Source: Caldilinea sp. CFX5 (GTDB taxonomy: Bacteria > Chloroflexota > Anaerolineae > Caldilineales > Caldilineaceae). Taken from it: a DNA stretch of 64,000 nucleotides. The notes under the pieces were generated by a model that made no database searches, was not told the DNA's origin, and saw nothing but the letters and a program-made list of their open reading frames with translations. Shown here piece after piece: positions 18,434 through 28,279 of the stretch. Position 1 is the stretch's first letter. Each line of letters opens with the position of its first letter. The stretch covers positions 1 through 64,000 of the forward strand of contig QWII01000017.1 in assembly GCA_021405325.1 (NCBI GenBank), read 5' to 3'. A program made the position numbers and the translations under genes.

Positions 18434-18804
18434 TTGGTCATCGCCACCACAAACGCAATGGCGCGGTCGCGATCATGGCTCAGGCTGACCGACCACTCGT
18501 GCAACCCCAACCGTCGCGCATGGTCAGCCGCCGCGCGATGAAGGAGGAGCGACGGCGCACCGCTTTCCGAATCGCGCACAATTTCAATATCGGTCCACTC
18601 GATGCCCTGTCGCCAGATGCCGGTGCCTAAGGCTTTGGCCACCGCTTCTTTGGCGGCAAAACGGGCTGCCAGCGACTCGATCCGCTGCTGGCAGTCCTGG
18701 CGCTCGGCAGCGGTATAGACGCGTTCTAGGAAGCGGGCGCCATGTTGGTCAACCGCCCGCTTGATACGTTCGATTTCGATCAGGTCTACACCCGTTCTTA
18801 GCAT
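18430..18804 (-). CDS. acpS: holo-[acyl-carrier-protein] synthase
   Basis: 124 residues. It moves the phosphopantetheine arm of CoA to acyl carrier protein. The conserved start is GVDLIEIERI with the metal-binding Asp. LAARFAAKEAVAKALGTG carries the Glu/Lys motif, and WSVSLSHDRDRAIAFVVA ends the fold. The length is that of AcpS. The start lies 5 bases after the toxin stop and the stop overlaps the phosphoesterase pseudogene start, so a toxin-antitoxin pair sits in front of this essential gene in one apparent operon. Confidence 0.92.
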   Translation of the reverse strand: MLRTGVDLIEIERIKRAVDQHGARFLERVYTAAERQDCQQRIESLAARFAAKEAVAKALGTGIWRQGIEWTDIEIVRDSESGAPSLLLHRAAADHARRLGLHEWSVSLSHDRDRAIAFVVAMTK

Positions 18805-18809
18805 AACCC

Positions 18810-19106
18810 TTATTCTTGATACACATCTTTGCGATGCTTAATGACCAGCAGAAGCACAATTCTGCCCTGATCATCAAATTCGTAACGGACACGATAGTCA
18901 CCGACCCGAATCCGGTATTCAGCCGCATAGCCCTTTAGCTTTACACAACCAGGGGGACGAGGCTGAGTTTTCAGCTCAAGAATATGCTCTACAACTCTTG
19001 GCTTTACTTGTTGTGGCAGATCGTCTAGCTGTTTTTGAACTTGCTTGGGTACGATAACGGTGTACTCGACCGGCTGCTTATGACTGGTTTTTGACGTATT
19101 CATCAA
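18810..19106 (-). CDS. RelE/ParE-family toxin
   Basis: 98 residues with the RelE fold pattern: VEYTVIVPKQVQKQLDDLPQQV, then LELKTQPRPPGCVKLKGYAAEYRIRVGDYRVRYEFDDQGRIVLLLVIKHRKDVYQE. The closing R-x-G-D-Y-R-V-x-Y...H-R-x-x-x-Y segment is the usual RelE catalytic region. Members cleave ribosome-bound mRNA. It overlaps the antitoxin stop by 29 bases; a second ATG at 19103 is possible. It is followed at once by acpS. Confidence 0.88.
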   Translation of the reverse strand: MMNTSKTSHKQPVEYTVIVPKQVQKQLDDLPQQVKPRVVEHILELKTQPRPPGCVKLKGYAAEYRIRVGDYRVRYEFDDQGRIVLLLVIKHRKDVYQE

Positions 19107-19317
19107 TTGTCATGTATTGACCGGTTTGATAATCAACGCGGGCTTCGTGAATTTCGAGACGGACCGTCGGATCTTTTTCCCATGCCTCTTCTTCAGCTTC
19201 AGCAATTTGTGTCTCAAGAATCTCTAATAGTTGGTATTTTTCGCGCAAGGTCAAATTGGCAAAAACTTCGGCTAACAGAGTAAGTGGAATGGATAAACGA
19301 ATGGTATCTTGCACCAT
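19078..19317 (-). CDS. antitoxin of the RelE-type pair
   Basis: 79 residues from MVQDTIRLSIP at 19317, preceded by GGAGGGAGAG. An upstream in-frame ATG at 19344 lacks a site. The protein is acidic and helical (EILETQIAEAEEEAWEKDP) and ends VDYQTGQYMTIDEYVKN, resembling small Chloroflexota/cyanobacterial antitoxins found next to RelE. I do not recognise a named DNA-binding domain. It overlaps the toxin by 29 bases, the usual coupled arrangement. Confidence 0.72.
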   Translation of the reverse strand: MVQDTIRLSIPLTLLAEVFANLTLREKYQLLEILETQIAEAEEEAWEKDPTVRLEIHEARVDYQTGQYMTIDEYVKNQS

Positions 19318-19356
19318 CTCTCCCTCCATGATAAAACAGTTCATAGCAACAAGGTG

Positions 19357-20616
19357 TTACGGCCCGGCCACCACAATCGTACATTGCTCCGGTCGCAGAT
19401 ATTGCGCCGCCACCCGTTGCACATCCGCCGCCGTGACGCCATAGATCAAGCCTTTATAGCGTTCCAGGTAATCCAACCCCAGGTCGAACCACTCCATCAT
19501 AAGCAGAGTGGAGGCGACGCCATTGTTGGTCTCCAGGGTCAACGGCAAGACGCCGGTCATATAGGCCTGACTGTCGGCCAGTTCTTCGGCAGTGACCGGG
19601 GCGGAGGCCAAGCGATCGAACTCGACCAGGATGCTATCAATCGCCTGCGCGACGTTGGTGGGGTTGACGCCGGCCTGCGCCAGCCAGACGCCATTATGCA
19701 GGTCAGCATCAACAGAGCTGTAGCTATAATAAGCCAGCCCCTGCTCCTCGCGCACCCGTTCGCCCAGGCGTCCCATCATACCAAATTGGCCGAGAATGTT
19801 GTTCGCCACCCGCACGGCATAAAAATCCGGGTGATGGCGGGGAATAGCCCGTACACCCAGGGCAATGTCGGCCTGCACTTTGCCGGGAATGGGATGGTTG
19901 ATCCGCTGCCCGCCTTTGAGTGTAGCAAAGGGCGGCACATTTCTGTCCGGGGTGATGCCTTGCCAGGCGCCAAAGTGCGTATGGATCAGATCCAACACGG
20001 CCCGGGTTTCCACGGCGCCGACTACCACCAGAATCGCGCCTTGGGGGGTGTAATAGTTGGCATGAAAGGCGGTCAGATCCGCCGGCTGGATTTGGGCAAT
20101 GGTCTCCACATAACCGCTGGTGGAGCGGCCATAGGGGTGATCGCCGTAAATGGCTTCATAAAAGCGCAGTCCCGCCATCTGGTTGGTATCCTGGGCGCGC
20201 TCTTGCAGGCGGACTAATTTTTGTTGGCGCACCCGCTCCACATGCACCGTTGGAAATTGCGGACGTTGCAACACATCAGCCAAGACCTCCATCATGGTCG
20301 GAAAATCTTCGGCCAGGCTGGTGGCGTTGAAGCTGGTAAAGTGGTCGCTGCTGCCGGCGCCCAGGCTGGCGCCAATCGACTCGATCGTCTCGTTAAAGCG
20401 ATCAAAGTCATAGTGCGCGCTGCCGCGGGTCAACATGCTGGCGACAAAGCTGCTCAAGCCGGCTTTAGCCGCCGGTTCATGGATCGCGCCGACGGGAATG
20501 TACCCTTCCGTTACGACGACCGGCGCCGAATGGTTTTCGCGTACGAGCACGGTCATGCCGTTGGTGAGGATGACGCGGGTAATGTTGTCAGAATTAGGGA
20601 TGGCGTTTGTAACCAT
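19357..20616 (-). CDS. M16-family peptidase homologue lacking the catalytic motif
   Basis: 419 residues with the M16B fold and length. Where active members have HxxEH this one reads AGLSSFVASMLTRGS, so zinc binding and catalysis are not expected. R/Y-type residues of the C-terminal domain remain (LGERVREEQGLAYYSYSS). Non-catalytic M16B subunits pair with an active one, as in mitochondrial processing peptidase and bacterial two-gene M16B enzymes. The active partner is at 21073-22368 on the same strand. Two small genes (DUF2283, DUF4258) separate the pair. The start is 12 bases after the DUF2283 stop. Confidence 0.88.
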   Translation of the reverse strand: MVTNAIPNSDNITRVILTNGMTVLVRENHSAPVVVTEGYIPVGAIHEPAAKAGLSSFVASMLTRGSAHYDFDRFNETIESIGASLGAGSSDHFTSFNATSLAEDFPTMMEVLADVLQRPQFPTVHVERVRQQKLVRLQERAQDTNQMAGLRFYEAIYGDHPYGRSTSGYVETIAQIQPADLTAFHANYYTPQGAILVVVGAVETRAVLDLIHTHFGAWQGITPDRNVPPFATLKGGQRINHPIPGKVQADIALGVRAIPRHHPDFYAVRVANNILGQFGMMGRLGERVREEQGLAYYSYSSVDADLHNGVWLAQAGVNPTNVAQAIDSILVEFDRLASAPVTAEELADSQAYMTGVLPLTLETNNGVASTLLMMEWFDLGLDYLERYKGLIYGVTAADVQRVAAQYLRPEQCTIVVAGP

Positions 20617-20628
20617 GTCAAAACCTTT

Positions 20629-20829
20629 TCAAACAGTTTCAAATTGAAGAATATGTAACTTATCCGGTTTGACACGCGTACTTAGGGAGAGAATCTCAAT
20701 CCCTACCACGTTCCCTTCCTCATTATAATCAAGAATGATACCCGGCTGAACTTCCTCTGACTCAATGATTTCACTTTCATCAAGTCTAAAATAAAGGGCA
20801 TCATTCTCTTTATCCACTTTCAGTCTCAT
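20629..20829 (-). CDS. DUF2283 small protein
   Basis: 66 residues from [16 protein letters not shown] at 20829, whose ATGA overlaps the stop of the DUF4258 gene. A GTG at 20838 would add three residues. The DUF2283 pattern (MKxxYDxxADALYIRL, then E...G-I-I-L-D-Y-x-x-x-G-x-V-V-G-I-E-I-L) is clear. DUF2283 proteins commonly follow DUF4258 genes and behave like the partner of a toxin-antitoxin-type pair. Function is not established. Confidence 0.85.
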   Translation of the reverse strand: MRLKVDKENDALYFRLDESEIIESEEVQPGIILDYNEEGNVVGIEILSLSTRVKPDKLHILQFETV

Positions 20830-21080
20830 CTTTGCCACTTTCTCCTTAACCGGCTATCAAAGAAGATCGTGATAATGCGATTTGGCGCTACATGCTCGTT
20901 GGTTACTACATGGAGTATCCGGCCACCCTTTTCTGGAATGGCTTTCATATAGTGCCTATTATCGTCATCACCTACTTCAACCAAATCTGGGAAGTCTACG
21001 GTACGCCAGATCCATTCTATAGATAATCGCCGTTCCTGTATCATTTCGAGTGCATGAGATGTTAAGGAATACCTATTCAT
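20826..21080 (-). CDS. DUF4258 small protein
   Basis: 84 residues: [28 protein letters not shown]...[24 protein letters not shown]. The initial S/T-x-H-A-x-x-R/M-I-x-E-R motif and the final V-I-T-x-F-F-D-x-R segment define DUF4258, a small RelE/BrnT-like alpha/beta fold. It overlaps the catalytic M16 stop by 8 bases (ATGAATAG) and the DUF2283 gene by a few, so all four genes are co-transcribed. A toxin-like role is inferred from the common pairing with DUF2283. Confidence 0.83.
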   Translation of the reverse strand: MNRYSLTSHALEMIQERRLSIEWIWRTVDFPDLVEVGDDDNRHYMKAIPEKGGRILHVVTNEHVAPNRIITIFFDSRLRRKWQR

Positions 21081-22368
21081 CTTCTAGCAGATCTAAGCTT
21101 TCTTCAGGTACATACCAGCCGACTGTTTGCTTATTGCGTGTAAAATAAGTTTGCGCCACCCGCTGGACATCCGCCGCCGTCACGGCGCTCAGTTTTTCCA
21201 ACCAGTTGTCGAGCCAACTGGTGTCGCCGATAATTTCGCTAAAGCCCAGCCAGTAGGCTTGATAGGTGACGCTTTCGCTGCTGTAGGCGAATTGGGCTTT
21301 AGTCTGTTTGATCGCCTTGGTCATCTCGGCAGCGGTCACGCCTTCTTGCTGGATCTTGGCGATCTCGGCCCAAATGGTCTCTTCCACTTGTTGATGGGTC
21401 GTGCCAGGCGCCAGGGTGGCATAAAACGAGAAGAGATTCGGGTCAATCGACGGGCGGTAGCTGCAACTGACATCAACCGTCAACTGCGTATCAACCAGGG
21501 CGCGATAGAGGCGATTACTGCGATTGTTGCCGCCACCGCCAAACAGCCCCATCCCCTTGGCGCCGCCCAAGACGGCATCCATGACAATCAGTGGGAAGAA
21601 GTCGGGGTGCGTCGCCTCCGGGGTGACAAAGACCATCATAAAGTAGGCGGTCGGGTCGCTGCCGCGCAGAATAATGCGGCGTTCGGCTCCCTGTGGGTCT
21701 TCGGTCAGGCGCATGGGGGGCACAGCCGGGCCAACCGGCAATTGCCCAAAGTGGGTTTCCAGCTTTTGGATCATCGCCTGGGTGTCAAAGTCGCCGGTGA
21801 CGACGGCAATCGCATTGTTGGGCGTGTAAAAGGTGCGATAGTGCTGGTAGAGGTCATCGCGATTCATGGACAACAGATCGCTCTTCCAGCCGATGATCGG
21901 GTGGTGATAGCTATGGACACGGAAAGCCGCGGCCTGGACTTCTTCATTGAGCAAGTAAAAATAACTGTTTTCGCTGCCCTCGCGCTCGCTGATGATGACT
22001 GTGCGCTCCGATTCGACCTCTTCGGCGTCAAAGATTGAGTTCGCCATGCGGTCGCTCTCCACTTGCAGGGCCAGGTCAATGCGATCCGACGGCAGCGTCT
22101 CGAAGTAGGTTGTCCAATCCTCGGAGGTCATGCCGTTGAAAATGCCGCCGGCGCGGGCAATGGCTTTGTCAAATTCGCCGCGCGGGAATTGCTCGGTGCC
22201 CTTAAAGAGCATGTGTTCTACCCAGTGGCTGATGCCGGTGACGCCAGCCCGTTCATTGCGGCTGCCCACCCGGTAAAAGATCCAAAAGCTGGCGACCGGC
22301 GCGACATGGCTCTCGCGTAGCACCAGTTGCAGCCCATTGCTAAGAGTCGTTTTGGTCAAACCTTCCAT
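21073..22368 (-). CDS. M16-family zinc metallopeptidase (catalytic subunit)
   Basis: 431 residues from [17 protein letters not shown] at 22368; a longer start at 22443 adds an atypical leader. The HxxEH zinc motif is HWVEH (48-52), with the downstream Glu in [17 protein letters not shown]. It is an M16B peptidase of the kind that degrades peptides and cleaved presequences. The lineage of paired genes and the inactive partner at 19357 suggest a heterodimer. No signal peptide is visible, so it is probably cytoplasmic. Confidence 0.9.
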   Translation of the reverse strand: MEGLTKTTLSNGLQLVLRESHVAPVASFWIFYRVGSRNERAGVTGISHWVEHMLFKGTEQFPRGEFDKAIARAGGIFNGMTSEDWTTYFETLPSDRIDLALQVESDRMANSIFDAEEVESERTVIISEREGSENSYFYLLNEEVQAAAFRVHSYHHPIIGWKSDLLSMNRDDLYQHYRTFYTPNNAIAVVTGDFDTQAMIQKLETHFGQLPVGPAVPPMRLTEDPQGAERRIILRGSDPTAYFMMVFVTPEATHPDFFPLIVMDAVLGGAKGMGLFGGGGNNRSNRLYRALVDTQLTVDVSCSYRPSIDPNLFSFYATLAPGTTHQQVEETIWAEIAKIQQEGVTAAEMTKAIKQTKAQFAYSSESVTYQAYWLGFSEIIGDTSWLDNWLEKLSAVTAADVQRVAQTYFTRNKQTVGWYVPEESLDLLEDE

Positions 22369-22493
22369 AGCCAATCTCAATTCCTCTCTCAGGCGAAATG
22401 ATTGCAGCGTTGCCCACTCTATCGCCTGATTATACACCAACAAGCCGCCAACGCTGTCAGCAAGCTTCTGTTGTGAAATCGTCGCGTGGTCTG

Positions 22494-22525
22494 GACGACG
22501 CGACGACGCGACGACGCGACGACGC
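22494..22525. repeat. 8-bp tandem repeat (GACGACGC x4)
   Basis: Four perfect head-to-tail copies of GACGACGC lie in the 22369-22546 gap between the flippase-like and M16 genes. Nothing else is recognisable in the gap. Confidence 0.8.
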
Positions 22526-22546
22526 GACCATATGACAGATCACTGA

Positions 22547-23554
22547 CTACTGCTGCGCCTGCGCCTCGGCTTTTTGAAAATCCGACCAGCGCAACTGGGC
22601 GCGCCAGAAATAGTAGGCGCCCAACAACGTCACCGGCAGCCAGAGCGCGGCGTGTAAGGTAAAGGTATAACTGGCCGCCAGATTGCGTTCCACGCCAAAA
22701 GCGGCCAACGTTTCGATGCCGGGCGTGTCAAAGGTGCCGATATAGCCCGGCGCTGACGGCAGCGTCGTGGCGAGGTTAACCAGCCCATTCATGAGCATCA
22801 ACACCAAAAAGCTAACCGTGAAATTAAAAGCATGCATGACAAACCAATATTTCACCGTCTCCATTAGCCAGATCACGATGCTGGTGCCGAAGATCATGAG
22901 GACATCGCTGCCGCTGCTAAGGCTGCGCAGACCAACCATAAAACGGCTATAAAAATTATCCAGCGGTGCGCGGATGCGTTTGGGCAACAAGCGGTCGGCA
23001 AACCAGGTGTAGACTCGATCCAGAAAACGGGGCTGGGTTGCCATCCAGACAAAGAGCGCGGTGGCGATAAAGAGGGCGACGGTCAAAAAGATCACCAACG
23101 AGCGGTAGAAGGGCGGCAAGGCAGGGGCGAAGGGCAACGCCAGAAAGACAAAAAGCAACATCACCAGCCCATCAAAGACCCGCTCGATCAAGACGGTGGC
23201 GAGGCTGGAGCTGATGGCAATATCTTCTTGTCGTTTCAGTACATAGGAACGAATCACTTCGCCGGCGCGGAAGGGGTAGATGTTGTTGCCGAAGTAGCCA
23301 ATACAGACCAAGGGAAAGAGCCGCGTCAGCGGCACCGGTTTCAGATGACGCAATGTATAGTGCCAGCGCCAACTGCGCGCCCACAAGCCGACAAAGTAGA
23401 CGGCCACCCCCGGCAAGATCCACCAATAATTTGCGGTTCGTAACGAAGTCATGACCTCCGTTAAATGGAGGCCAGGTAGAGCCAAATAAATAAAAAACGC
23501 GCTGATCAGAAAGCCGATCAGCAACTGCCAATGCCGTTTCAAATGCAATGCCAT
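22547..23554 (-). CDS. lysylphosphatidylglycerol synthase TM / flippase-like membrane protein
   Basis: 335 residues from [10 protein letters not shown] at 23554. It has about eight hydrophobic segments and the family's conserved [29 protein letters not shown] and [15 protein letters not shown] motifs, plus [12 protein letters not shown] near the C-terminus. This is the YbhN/AglD-type domain, which lacks the aminoacyl transferase half of MprF and is thought to move lipid-linked molecules. No glycosyltransferase neighbour defines a substrate. Confidence 0.88.
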   Translation of the reverse strand: MALHLKRHWQLLIGFLISAFFIYLALPGLHLTEVMTSLRTANYWWILPGVAVYFVGLWARSWRWHYTLRHLKPVPLTRLFPLVCIGYFGNNIYPFRAGEVIRSYVLKRQEDIAISSSLATVLIERVFDGLVMLLFVFLALPFAPALPPFYRSLVIFLTVALFIATALFVWMATQPRFLDRVYTWFADRLLPKRIRAPLDNFYSRFMVGLRSLSSGSDVLMIFGTSIVIWLMETVKYWFVMHAFNFTVSFLVLMLMNGLVNLATTLPSAPGYIGTFDTPGIETLAAFGVERNLAASYTFTLHAALWLPVTLLGAYYFWRAQLRWSDFQKAEAQAQQ

Positions 23555-23624
23555 CCTTCCGTAAAGTTTGAGGCACAGCATATCATAGCTTCCGGCGCAA
23601 GCACAAAAGCATCAGGGCAAAGAA

Positions 23625-23680
23625 AACGGCGACGATCACGCGCTTTGGTTGGCTACATCCTCACATTGATCGTCGCCGTT
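23625..23680. terminator. 14-bp hairpin between the SWIM and flippase-like genes
   Basis: Arms 23625-23638 and 23667-23680 are perfectly complementary with a 28-base loop. It lies downstream of the SWIM gene stop (23712) and upstream of the flippase-like start, so it may terminate the former. Confidence 0.45.
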
Positions 23681-23711
23681 GGGTGGCAGGATGAACAGAA
23701 TTTTGTATCGC

Positions 23712-23966
23712 TTATAACGACGGGTGGTACATCACCGCTGGCTCGACCGACTCACCTAAAATCTCTTCAATGGCCATGACATGGGCGCAGACGTTGCGCA
23801 GGATAAACTCTTCACAATCACAGTTCCAGTTGCCTTTGTTATAGCTAACCGTGTGATTGGCATTATCGCCGTGCAACTCAAGCTCAAAATTGTGAACTTT
23901 CAGCCGCCGATCACGCTCTTCTGCATATTGCCGAGCCTTTAGTAGTCTGCTTGCTGTTGAATCCAT
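23712..23966 (-). CDS. small SWIM zinc-finger protein
   Basis: 84 residues from MDSTASRLLKARQYAEERDRR at 23966, preceded by AGGAAAGGTGAG. The longer frame to 24095 lacks support. A SWIM motif is evident: WNCDCEEFILRNVCAHVMAIEE (C-x-C-x(8)-C-x-H). SWIM domains bind zinc and DNA or protein in SWI2/SNF2 and MuDR contexts, but stand-alone small versions are common in Chloroflexota and unexplained. Confidence 0.82.
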   Translation of the reverse strand: MDSTASRLLKARQYAEERDRRLKVHNFELELHGDNANHTVSYNKGNWNCDCEEFILRNVCAHVMAIEEILGESVEPAVMYHPSL

Positions 23967-24079
23967 TGTCTCACCTTTCCTCATAGTTGCATTTGTAACA
24001 GGTTGCACTCGTACAGTAGTTGCACTTGTCACCAAAAAGAATGGGTTGATCGGAACTGGGGCGGCAGAGACGCCCAATA

Positions 24080-24115
24080 AAAAACACCCAGGCACAAGTA
24101 CGCCCAGGTGTTTTT
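24080..24115. terminator. Rho-independent-type hairpin with A/T tracts
   Basis: Arms 24080-24093 and 24102-24115 (AAAAACACCCAGGC / GCCCAGGTGTTTTT) pair with two mismatches, and A and T tracts give a terminator shape in both directions. No gene ends directly at it. Just beyond lie three copies of a 12-base CTTCTTTGCGGT-type repeat (about 24145-24178). Confidence 0.5.
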
Positions 24116-24970
24116 CGCAATGTTATAGACAGCGCTCATCATTGTCTTCTTTGCGGTCTTCTTTGCGGTCTTCTTTGCACATGATTGTGTCATGGTCAGC
24201 TTGGTGTCACAACCGCACCCCACCCAAGCCCCAACGTCACTGGCAGCGCAACCGGGGCGAAATGACGTTAACAGAAGCAGGGTATAACAGTTGTTTACCC
24301 AAGGTGCAAAAGACACAGTAGCACTTATCCTGCGTTTTTCTCCCGGTAACGGTCTAAACCGCACCAGAATTACCATAAACCGACAATCGAAACAGGCACA
24401 TCGTTCGCGGTTCACTCGATTCATGACCAGTAAATCATCAACACCAGTAGACTCTCTAAACAATCACTCGCTGGACTCACTTTAGTACTATATCTTTAGT
24501 ACTATATCTTTAGTACCAAATAATGAAGCATTACCAACGAATCATTGACGATGAAGTAATCTGCTGATGTCCTTAGTATAATACCGAAGCGCGCCCTTGT
24601 CAAATGCGTTTTGCGTACCATTCACCGACAATTGACGGGCTATCTTATCAGAAAAAAGTCGATTTCCGTAATCCAACAAAATTCCTTTCGATAATCACTT
24701 TTCTTTCCACTATGTTTGCATCCTGGTTATGCGCGGTTGACCCGATAAAGATTTCTCCCCTTGTTTCGAGTTGCATCGCCGGCTTGCGTAGACCACAATC
24801 ATGGTCGTTTCTGTGTGCTGTGGCATTCCAGGGCTGATACAATCATAGCGTTCCCTGGAGTCGAGATAACAAACAGCGTTTACAGGGGAAAGAGTGCTTT
24901 ACATTTGCGCCACTTTTCGTATAATTAAAGCGCTAGTCTGAGCATAACCGGCAACCAGTGACCTGTATAT
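24116..24970. other. long gene-poor, AT-rich divergent region
   Basis: I see no convincing gene in this stretch. It holds the 12-base repeats near 24145, a 14-base tandem repeat at 24481-24517 (TTTAGTACTATATC, two full copies plus a partial), and a TATAAT near 24576 without a well-spaced -35. The promoter of the BTAD regulator is at the right end. The length and AT content fit a regulatory region for a large activator. Confidence 0.5.
24898..24925 (+). promoter_or_regulatory. candidate promoter of the BTAD regulator
   Basis: TTTACA (24898-24903) and TATAAT (24920-24925) are 16 bases apart. The start codon at 24971 is 45 bases beyond the -10 box. Confidence 0.5.
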
Positions 24971-27900
24971 ATGCAAGTACAAAAGAATTTCATGACCGCT
25001 TATCCGCAGATCAAACTCTTTGGTACACCTGCCATCACCCGTGACGGGCAGCCGGTGACCGGCTTTATCTCCAACAAAGCGGCGGCTGCCATCTATTTTA
25101 TCGTTGCCGGCGCGCAAACCCAAGGCCGCGATCTCCTGGCCACGCTCCTCTGGACCAACTCGATCGATACTTACGCCAAAAAGAATCTGCGCAATGTGCT
25201 TTCTAATCTGCGCGATCTACTGGGGGATGTCCTCGAAATCACGCGCGAAACCGTGAGCTTGCCGGCATCACTCTATGAAACCGTGGATAGCAACCGCTTT
25301 CTGGCGCTCTTCAAGCAAGCGGAACAGACTACGCTTGCCGACCAACGCCGTGACCACCTGGCCGCTGCTGTTGCGCTCTACCAAGGCCCCTTCTTGGATG
25401 GCTTTCATATTGCCGACGCCGAAGCGTTTGACGAATGGCTGCGCAGCGAACGGGAACGCTTCGGTTTGCTGGCAATCCAGGCGCTCCATGAATTAGTCGC
25501 AGGCAGCGGGCCGCAGGGTAAAGTGCTGGAAGGGATCAACTACGCCACCCAATTGCTCAAACTCGACCCGCTGCGCGAAGAGACCCATCGCCACCTGATG
25601 CAACTGCTGGCGCTTGACGGGCAGGTGAGCGCGGCCCTGGCCCAATATCGCACCTGCCAGAAATTGCTACAAAGTGAACTGGGCGTAGACCCCGATCCTG
25701 AAACCCAAGATCTCTACCGGCGCATCCAGGCCGGCGAATTTCGCAAGGAAAGTACGACCGCGCTGACAACCATCCCCATGGCGATCCCGGCGGCGCCCCC
25801 GGTGGTTCCTGTGAAAACGTCGCCCCGCATTGTCCTGCCGGCGGTGATCACCGGCTTTGTCGGGCGCGTGGCGGAAGTCGCCCAGGTGCAGCAGCGACTG
25901 GCGGAACCGGGCTGTCGGCTGCTTACCATCACCGGCATGGGGGGCGTGGGCAAGACGCGGCTGGCCTTGCGCGCTGGTCACGCCCTGGCCAATCGTTCGC
26001 TTAACGCATCACCGCCGATCTATACCGATGGCATTTACTTTGTCCCCCTCGCCGCCCTGACCCCGAATGCCCAAAGCGAACACCAACTGCCGACGGCCAT
26101 TGCCGTCCAATTGCAACTCCCCCTCAGCGGGGCAACGGCGCCGGCCACCCAACTGATCCAGGCGCTCTACGACAAGGATCTCTTGCTGATCCTCGACAAC
26201 TGTGAACATTTGCCGATGGCGCCATTGCTCAGTCCCCTCTTGCAGGAGACCCGCTATCTCCAATGTTTGGTCACTTCGCGCAGTCGGCTCAATGTACACG
26301 GTGAACATCTCCTGCAACTATCCGGGCTGACGACGCCTGACGATGCTCCGGCAGTTGCCAGCCCCGGTGATGGGGAGAGTGATGCCACCCGCCTCTTTGT
26401 GCAGAGCGTGCAGGCCATTCATGCCGACTTTGCGCTGGATCGCCAGACGACGCCGCTTGTCACGAAGATCTGCCAGCTTTTGCATGGCTTGCCGCTGGGC
26501 ATTGAACTGGCGGCAAGTTGGGTGCGCTTTCTGTCACTGGAAGAAATCGCCCAGGAGATCCAGCAAAACCTGGATTTTCTCGATACTACGCTGGATGCCC
26601 AACCGGATCCCCAGCGTAGTTTGCGTGCTGTCTTTATGAACTCCTACCGCCTGCTCTCAACGGCCGAACAACAGGTGTTGCGCCGGCTGTCGGTGTTCCG
26701 CGGCGGTTTTACGCGTGCGGCTGCCACGCACATCACCGGTGCAACGCTCCCCATGTTGGCTGCCCTCAGCGATAAATCGTTGCTCGAACGCACCGGGCTG
26801 CCGGCGGATAAACCAACCAAAAGGGCTACCGGTGCCTGGCTGAATTATCGGCTGCACCCGGTGATCCACCAATATGCCGCCGAGCAACTGGCGTTGGCGC
26901 AGGAGGCCAGCACCACGCAGGAACGCCACGCCAGCTATATCGTCGGCATGTTGGCCGAACAGCGCAGCGCGCTCCAAGGGACTGGACAACAAGCCGCGCT
27001 ACAGTTGATCCACAGCGAGATCGAAAATGTGCGCGCCGCCTGGCAGTGGTTGATCGACCACCTGGTGCAAGGTGACGTGGCGCTGGCAGACAACGAAACC
27101 CAGATCAGCCAGGGCATCGACAGCCTCTTCCACTTTTATGATATGCGCAGTTGGTTTCAAGAGGGCGAAGCAGTCTTTGGGCAACTGGCCCGTCAATTGG
27201 CAACCTTTGCCACCACGGGAGCGGCAACAACGACACCCGATGAGGCGGAGACCGTGTATATGGCCTGGTCGCTTCAGGCCAAAGCCCAAGCGCGTCAGGG
27301 GTGGTTTGCCTTTCATCTTGGTCGCTATGCCGAAAGTCGCCGGCTGTTGGTCGAGAGCTTGCAGCGCTTGCAAGAGTTGGACGCCGAGGTCGAAACCATC
27401 TTCAACCTGAATTACCTGGGGGCGTTGCTCCGTCACCTGGGCGAGTTTGCCCAAGCCACGACCTATCTCCAGGAAGCGCTCCGACTGGCCCGGCGGCACA
27501 ACGACCCGATGAGTACCAGTATCGCCCTCAACATTCTGGGGCAAATTGCGTCATTGCAGGGTGATGCCGTCGAAGCGCGCCGCCTGTGTCAGGAAGCCTT
27601 GCAGATCAAACGCACCATCGGCGACCGCTGGGGCATGACCTATTCGCTCACCTACCTGGGCCGGGTGATCCAGGCCAGCGGCGATTATGGCACGGCGCAA
27701 AAGCTCTTCGCCGAAAGCCTGACCATCTGCGAGGCGATCGGCGATCAGCGGGGCGCCGCCTTTGCCCTGCAAAACTTGGGAGACACTGCCTTTGCCGCCG
27801 GCGATCTAGCCACCGCTGGTCAACGCTACCAGGAGAGCCTCGCCCTCTACCGCACCATCGGCAATCGGGCTGAAAGCAGCCTGACATTGGCCCGGCTGGG

Positions 27901-28279
27901 CGAAACCTATCGCGCCGGTGGGGAACAGAGCCAGGCGCGCCAAGTATTGGTCGAAGCGTTGGGGCTGGCCTGGTCGTTGTCATCGACACCCGGCCTATTG
28001 GCGTCATTGCTGGGGTTGGCTGCGCTTGATCTGGCTGTTGGAAAACCAGCGGAAGCCATATCGCCCCTGCGCTATGTCTACCAACACCCGGCCAGTAGCC
28101 AAGAACAGATAAAGCAAGCCGCGCAATTGCTCAACACGATTGGCGCTGATATGAACACTAAGGATGGGTGGGATGTAGCTGATTATGTGGAGACGGTGTT
28201 GCCCATTGACAATCCGTCGCTCTCATTTTTGCATCAGGAAGCAGCAACTAACTCTGCCACACGCGCTTCTAGCCTTTGA
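24971..28279 (+). CDS. BTAD-STAND-TPR transcriptional regulator (AfsR/SARP-like)
   Basis: 1102 residues. Residues about 12-100 are a winged-helix domain (IKLFGTPAITRDG, then KAAAAIYFIVAG). About 100-265 form a bacterial transcriptional activator domain with the typical DPLREETHRHLMQLLALDGQVSAALAQYRTC and LGVDPDPETQDLYRRI. A STAND NTPase follows: Walker A GMGGVGKT (322-329), Walker B LLLILDNCEHL, sensor CLVTSRSRL. From about 760 on there are TPR repeats. The class is an NTP-gated activator whose TPR sensor releases the DNA-binding end. The target is unknown; the divergent AT-rich region and the cyclase-like gene 118 bases downstream are candidates. Another ATG at 24992 is possible. Confidence 0.88.
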   Translation: MQVQKNFMTAYPQIKLFGTPAITRDGQPVTGFISNKAAAAIYFIVAGAQTQGRDLLATLLWTNSIDTYAKKNLRNVLSNLRDLLGDVLEITRETVSLPASLYETVDSNRFLALFKQAEQTTLADQRRDHLAAAVALYQGPFLDGFHIADAEAFDEWLRSERERFGLLAIQALHELVAGSGPQGKVLEGINYATQLLKLDPLREETHRHLMQLLALDGQVSAALAQYRTCQKLLQSELGVDPDPETQDLYRRIQAGEFRKESTTALTTIPMAIPAAPPVVPVKTSPRIVLPAVITGFVGRVAEVAQVQQRLAEPGCRLLTITGMGGVGKTRLALRAGHALANRSLNASPPIYTDGIYFVPLAALTPNAQSEHQLPTAIAVQLQLPLSGATAPATQLIQALYDKDLLLILDNCEHLPMAPLLSPLLQETRYLQCLVTSRSRLNVHGEHLLQLSGLTTPDDAPAVASPGDGESDATRLFVQSVQAIHADFALDRQTTPLVTKICQLLHGLPLGIELAASWVRFLSLEEIAQEIQQNLDFLDTTLDAQPDPQRSLRAVFMNSYRLLSTAEQQVLRRLSVFRGGFTRAAATHITGATLPMLAALSDKSLLERTGLPADKPTKRATGAWLNYRLHPVIHQYAAEQLALAQEASTTQERHASYIVGMLAEQRSALQGTGQQAALQLIHSEIENVRAAWQWLIDHLVQGDVALADNETQISQGIDSLFHFYDMRSWFQEGEAVFGQLARQLATFATTGAATTTPDEAETVYMAWSLQAKAQARQGWFAFHLGRYAESRRLLVESLQRLQELDAEVETIFNLNYLGALLRHLGEFAQATTYLQEALRLARRHNDPMSTSIALNILGQIASLQGDAVEARRLCQEALQIKRTIGDRWGMTYSLTYLGRVIQASGDYGTAQKLFAESLTICEAIGDQRGAAFALQNLGDTAFAAGDLATAGQRYQESLALYRTIGNRAESSLTLARLGETYRAGGEQSQARQVLVEALGLAWSLSSTPGLLASLLGLAALDLAVGKPAEAISPLRYVYQHPASSQEQIKQAAQLLNTIGADMNTKDGWDVADYVETVLPIDNPSLSFLHQEAATNSATRASSL

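Noticed and set aside
24029..24463. 144-residue minus-strand frame
   Set aside because: It contains a terminator hairpin and short tandem repeats (KKTAKKTAKKT) and has no ribosome site or family match.
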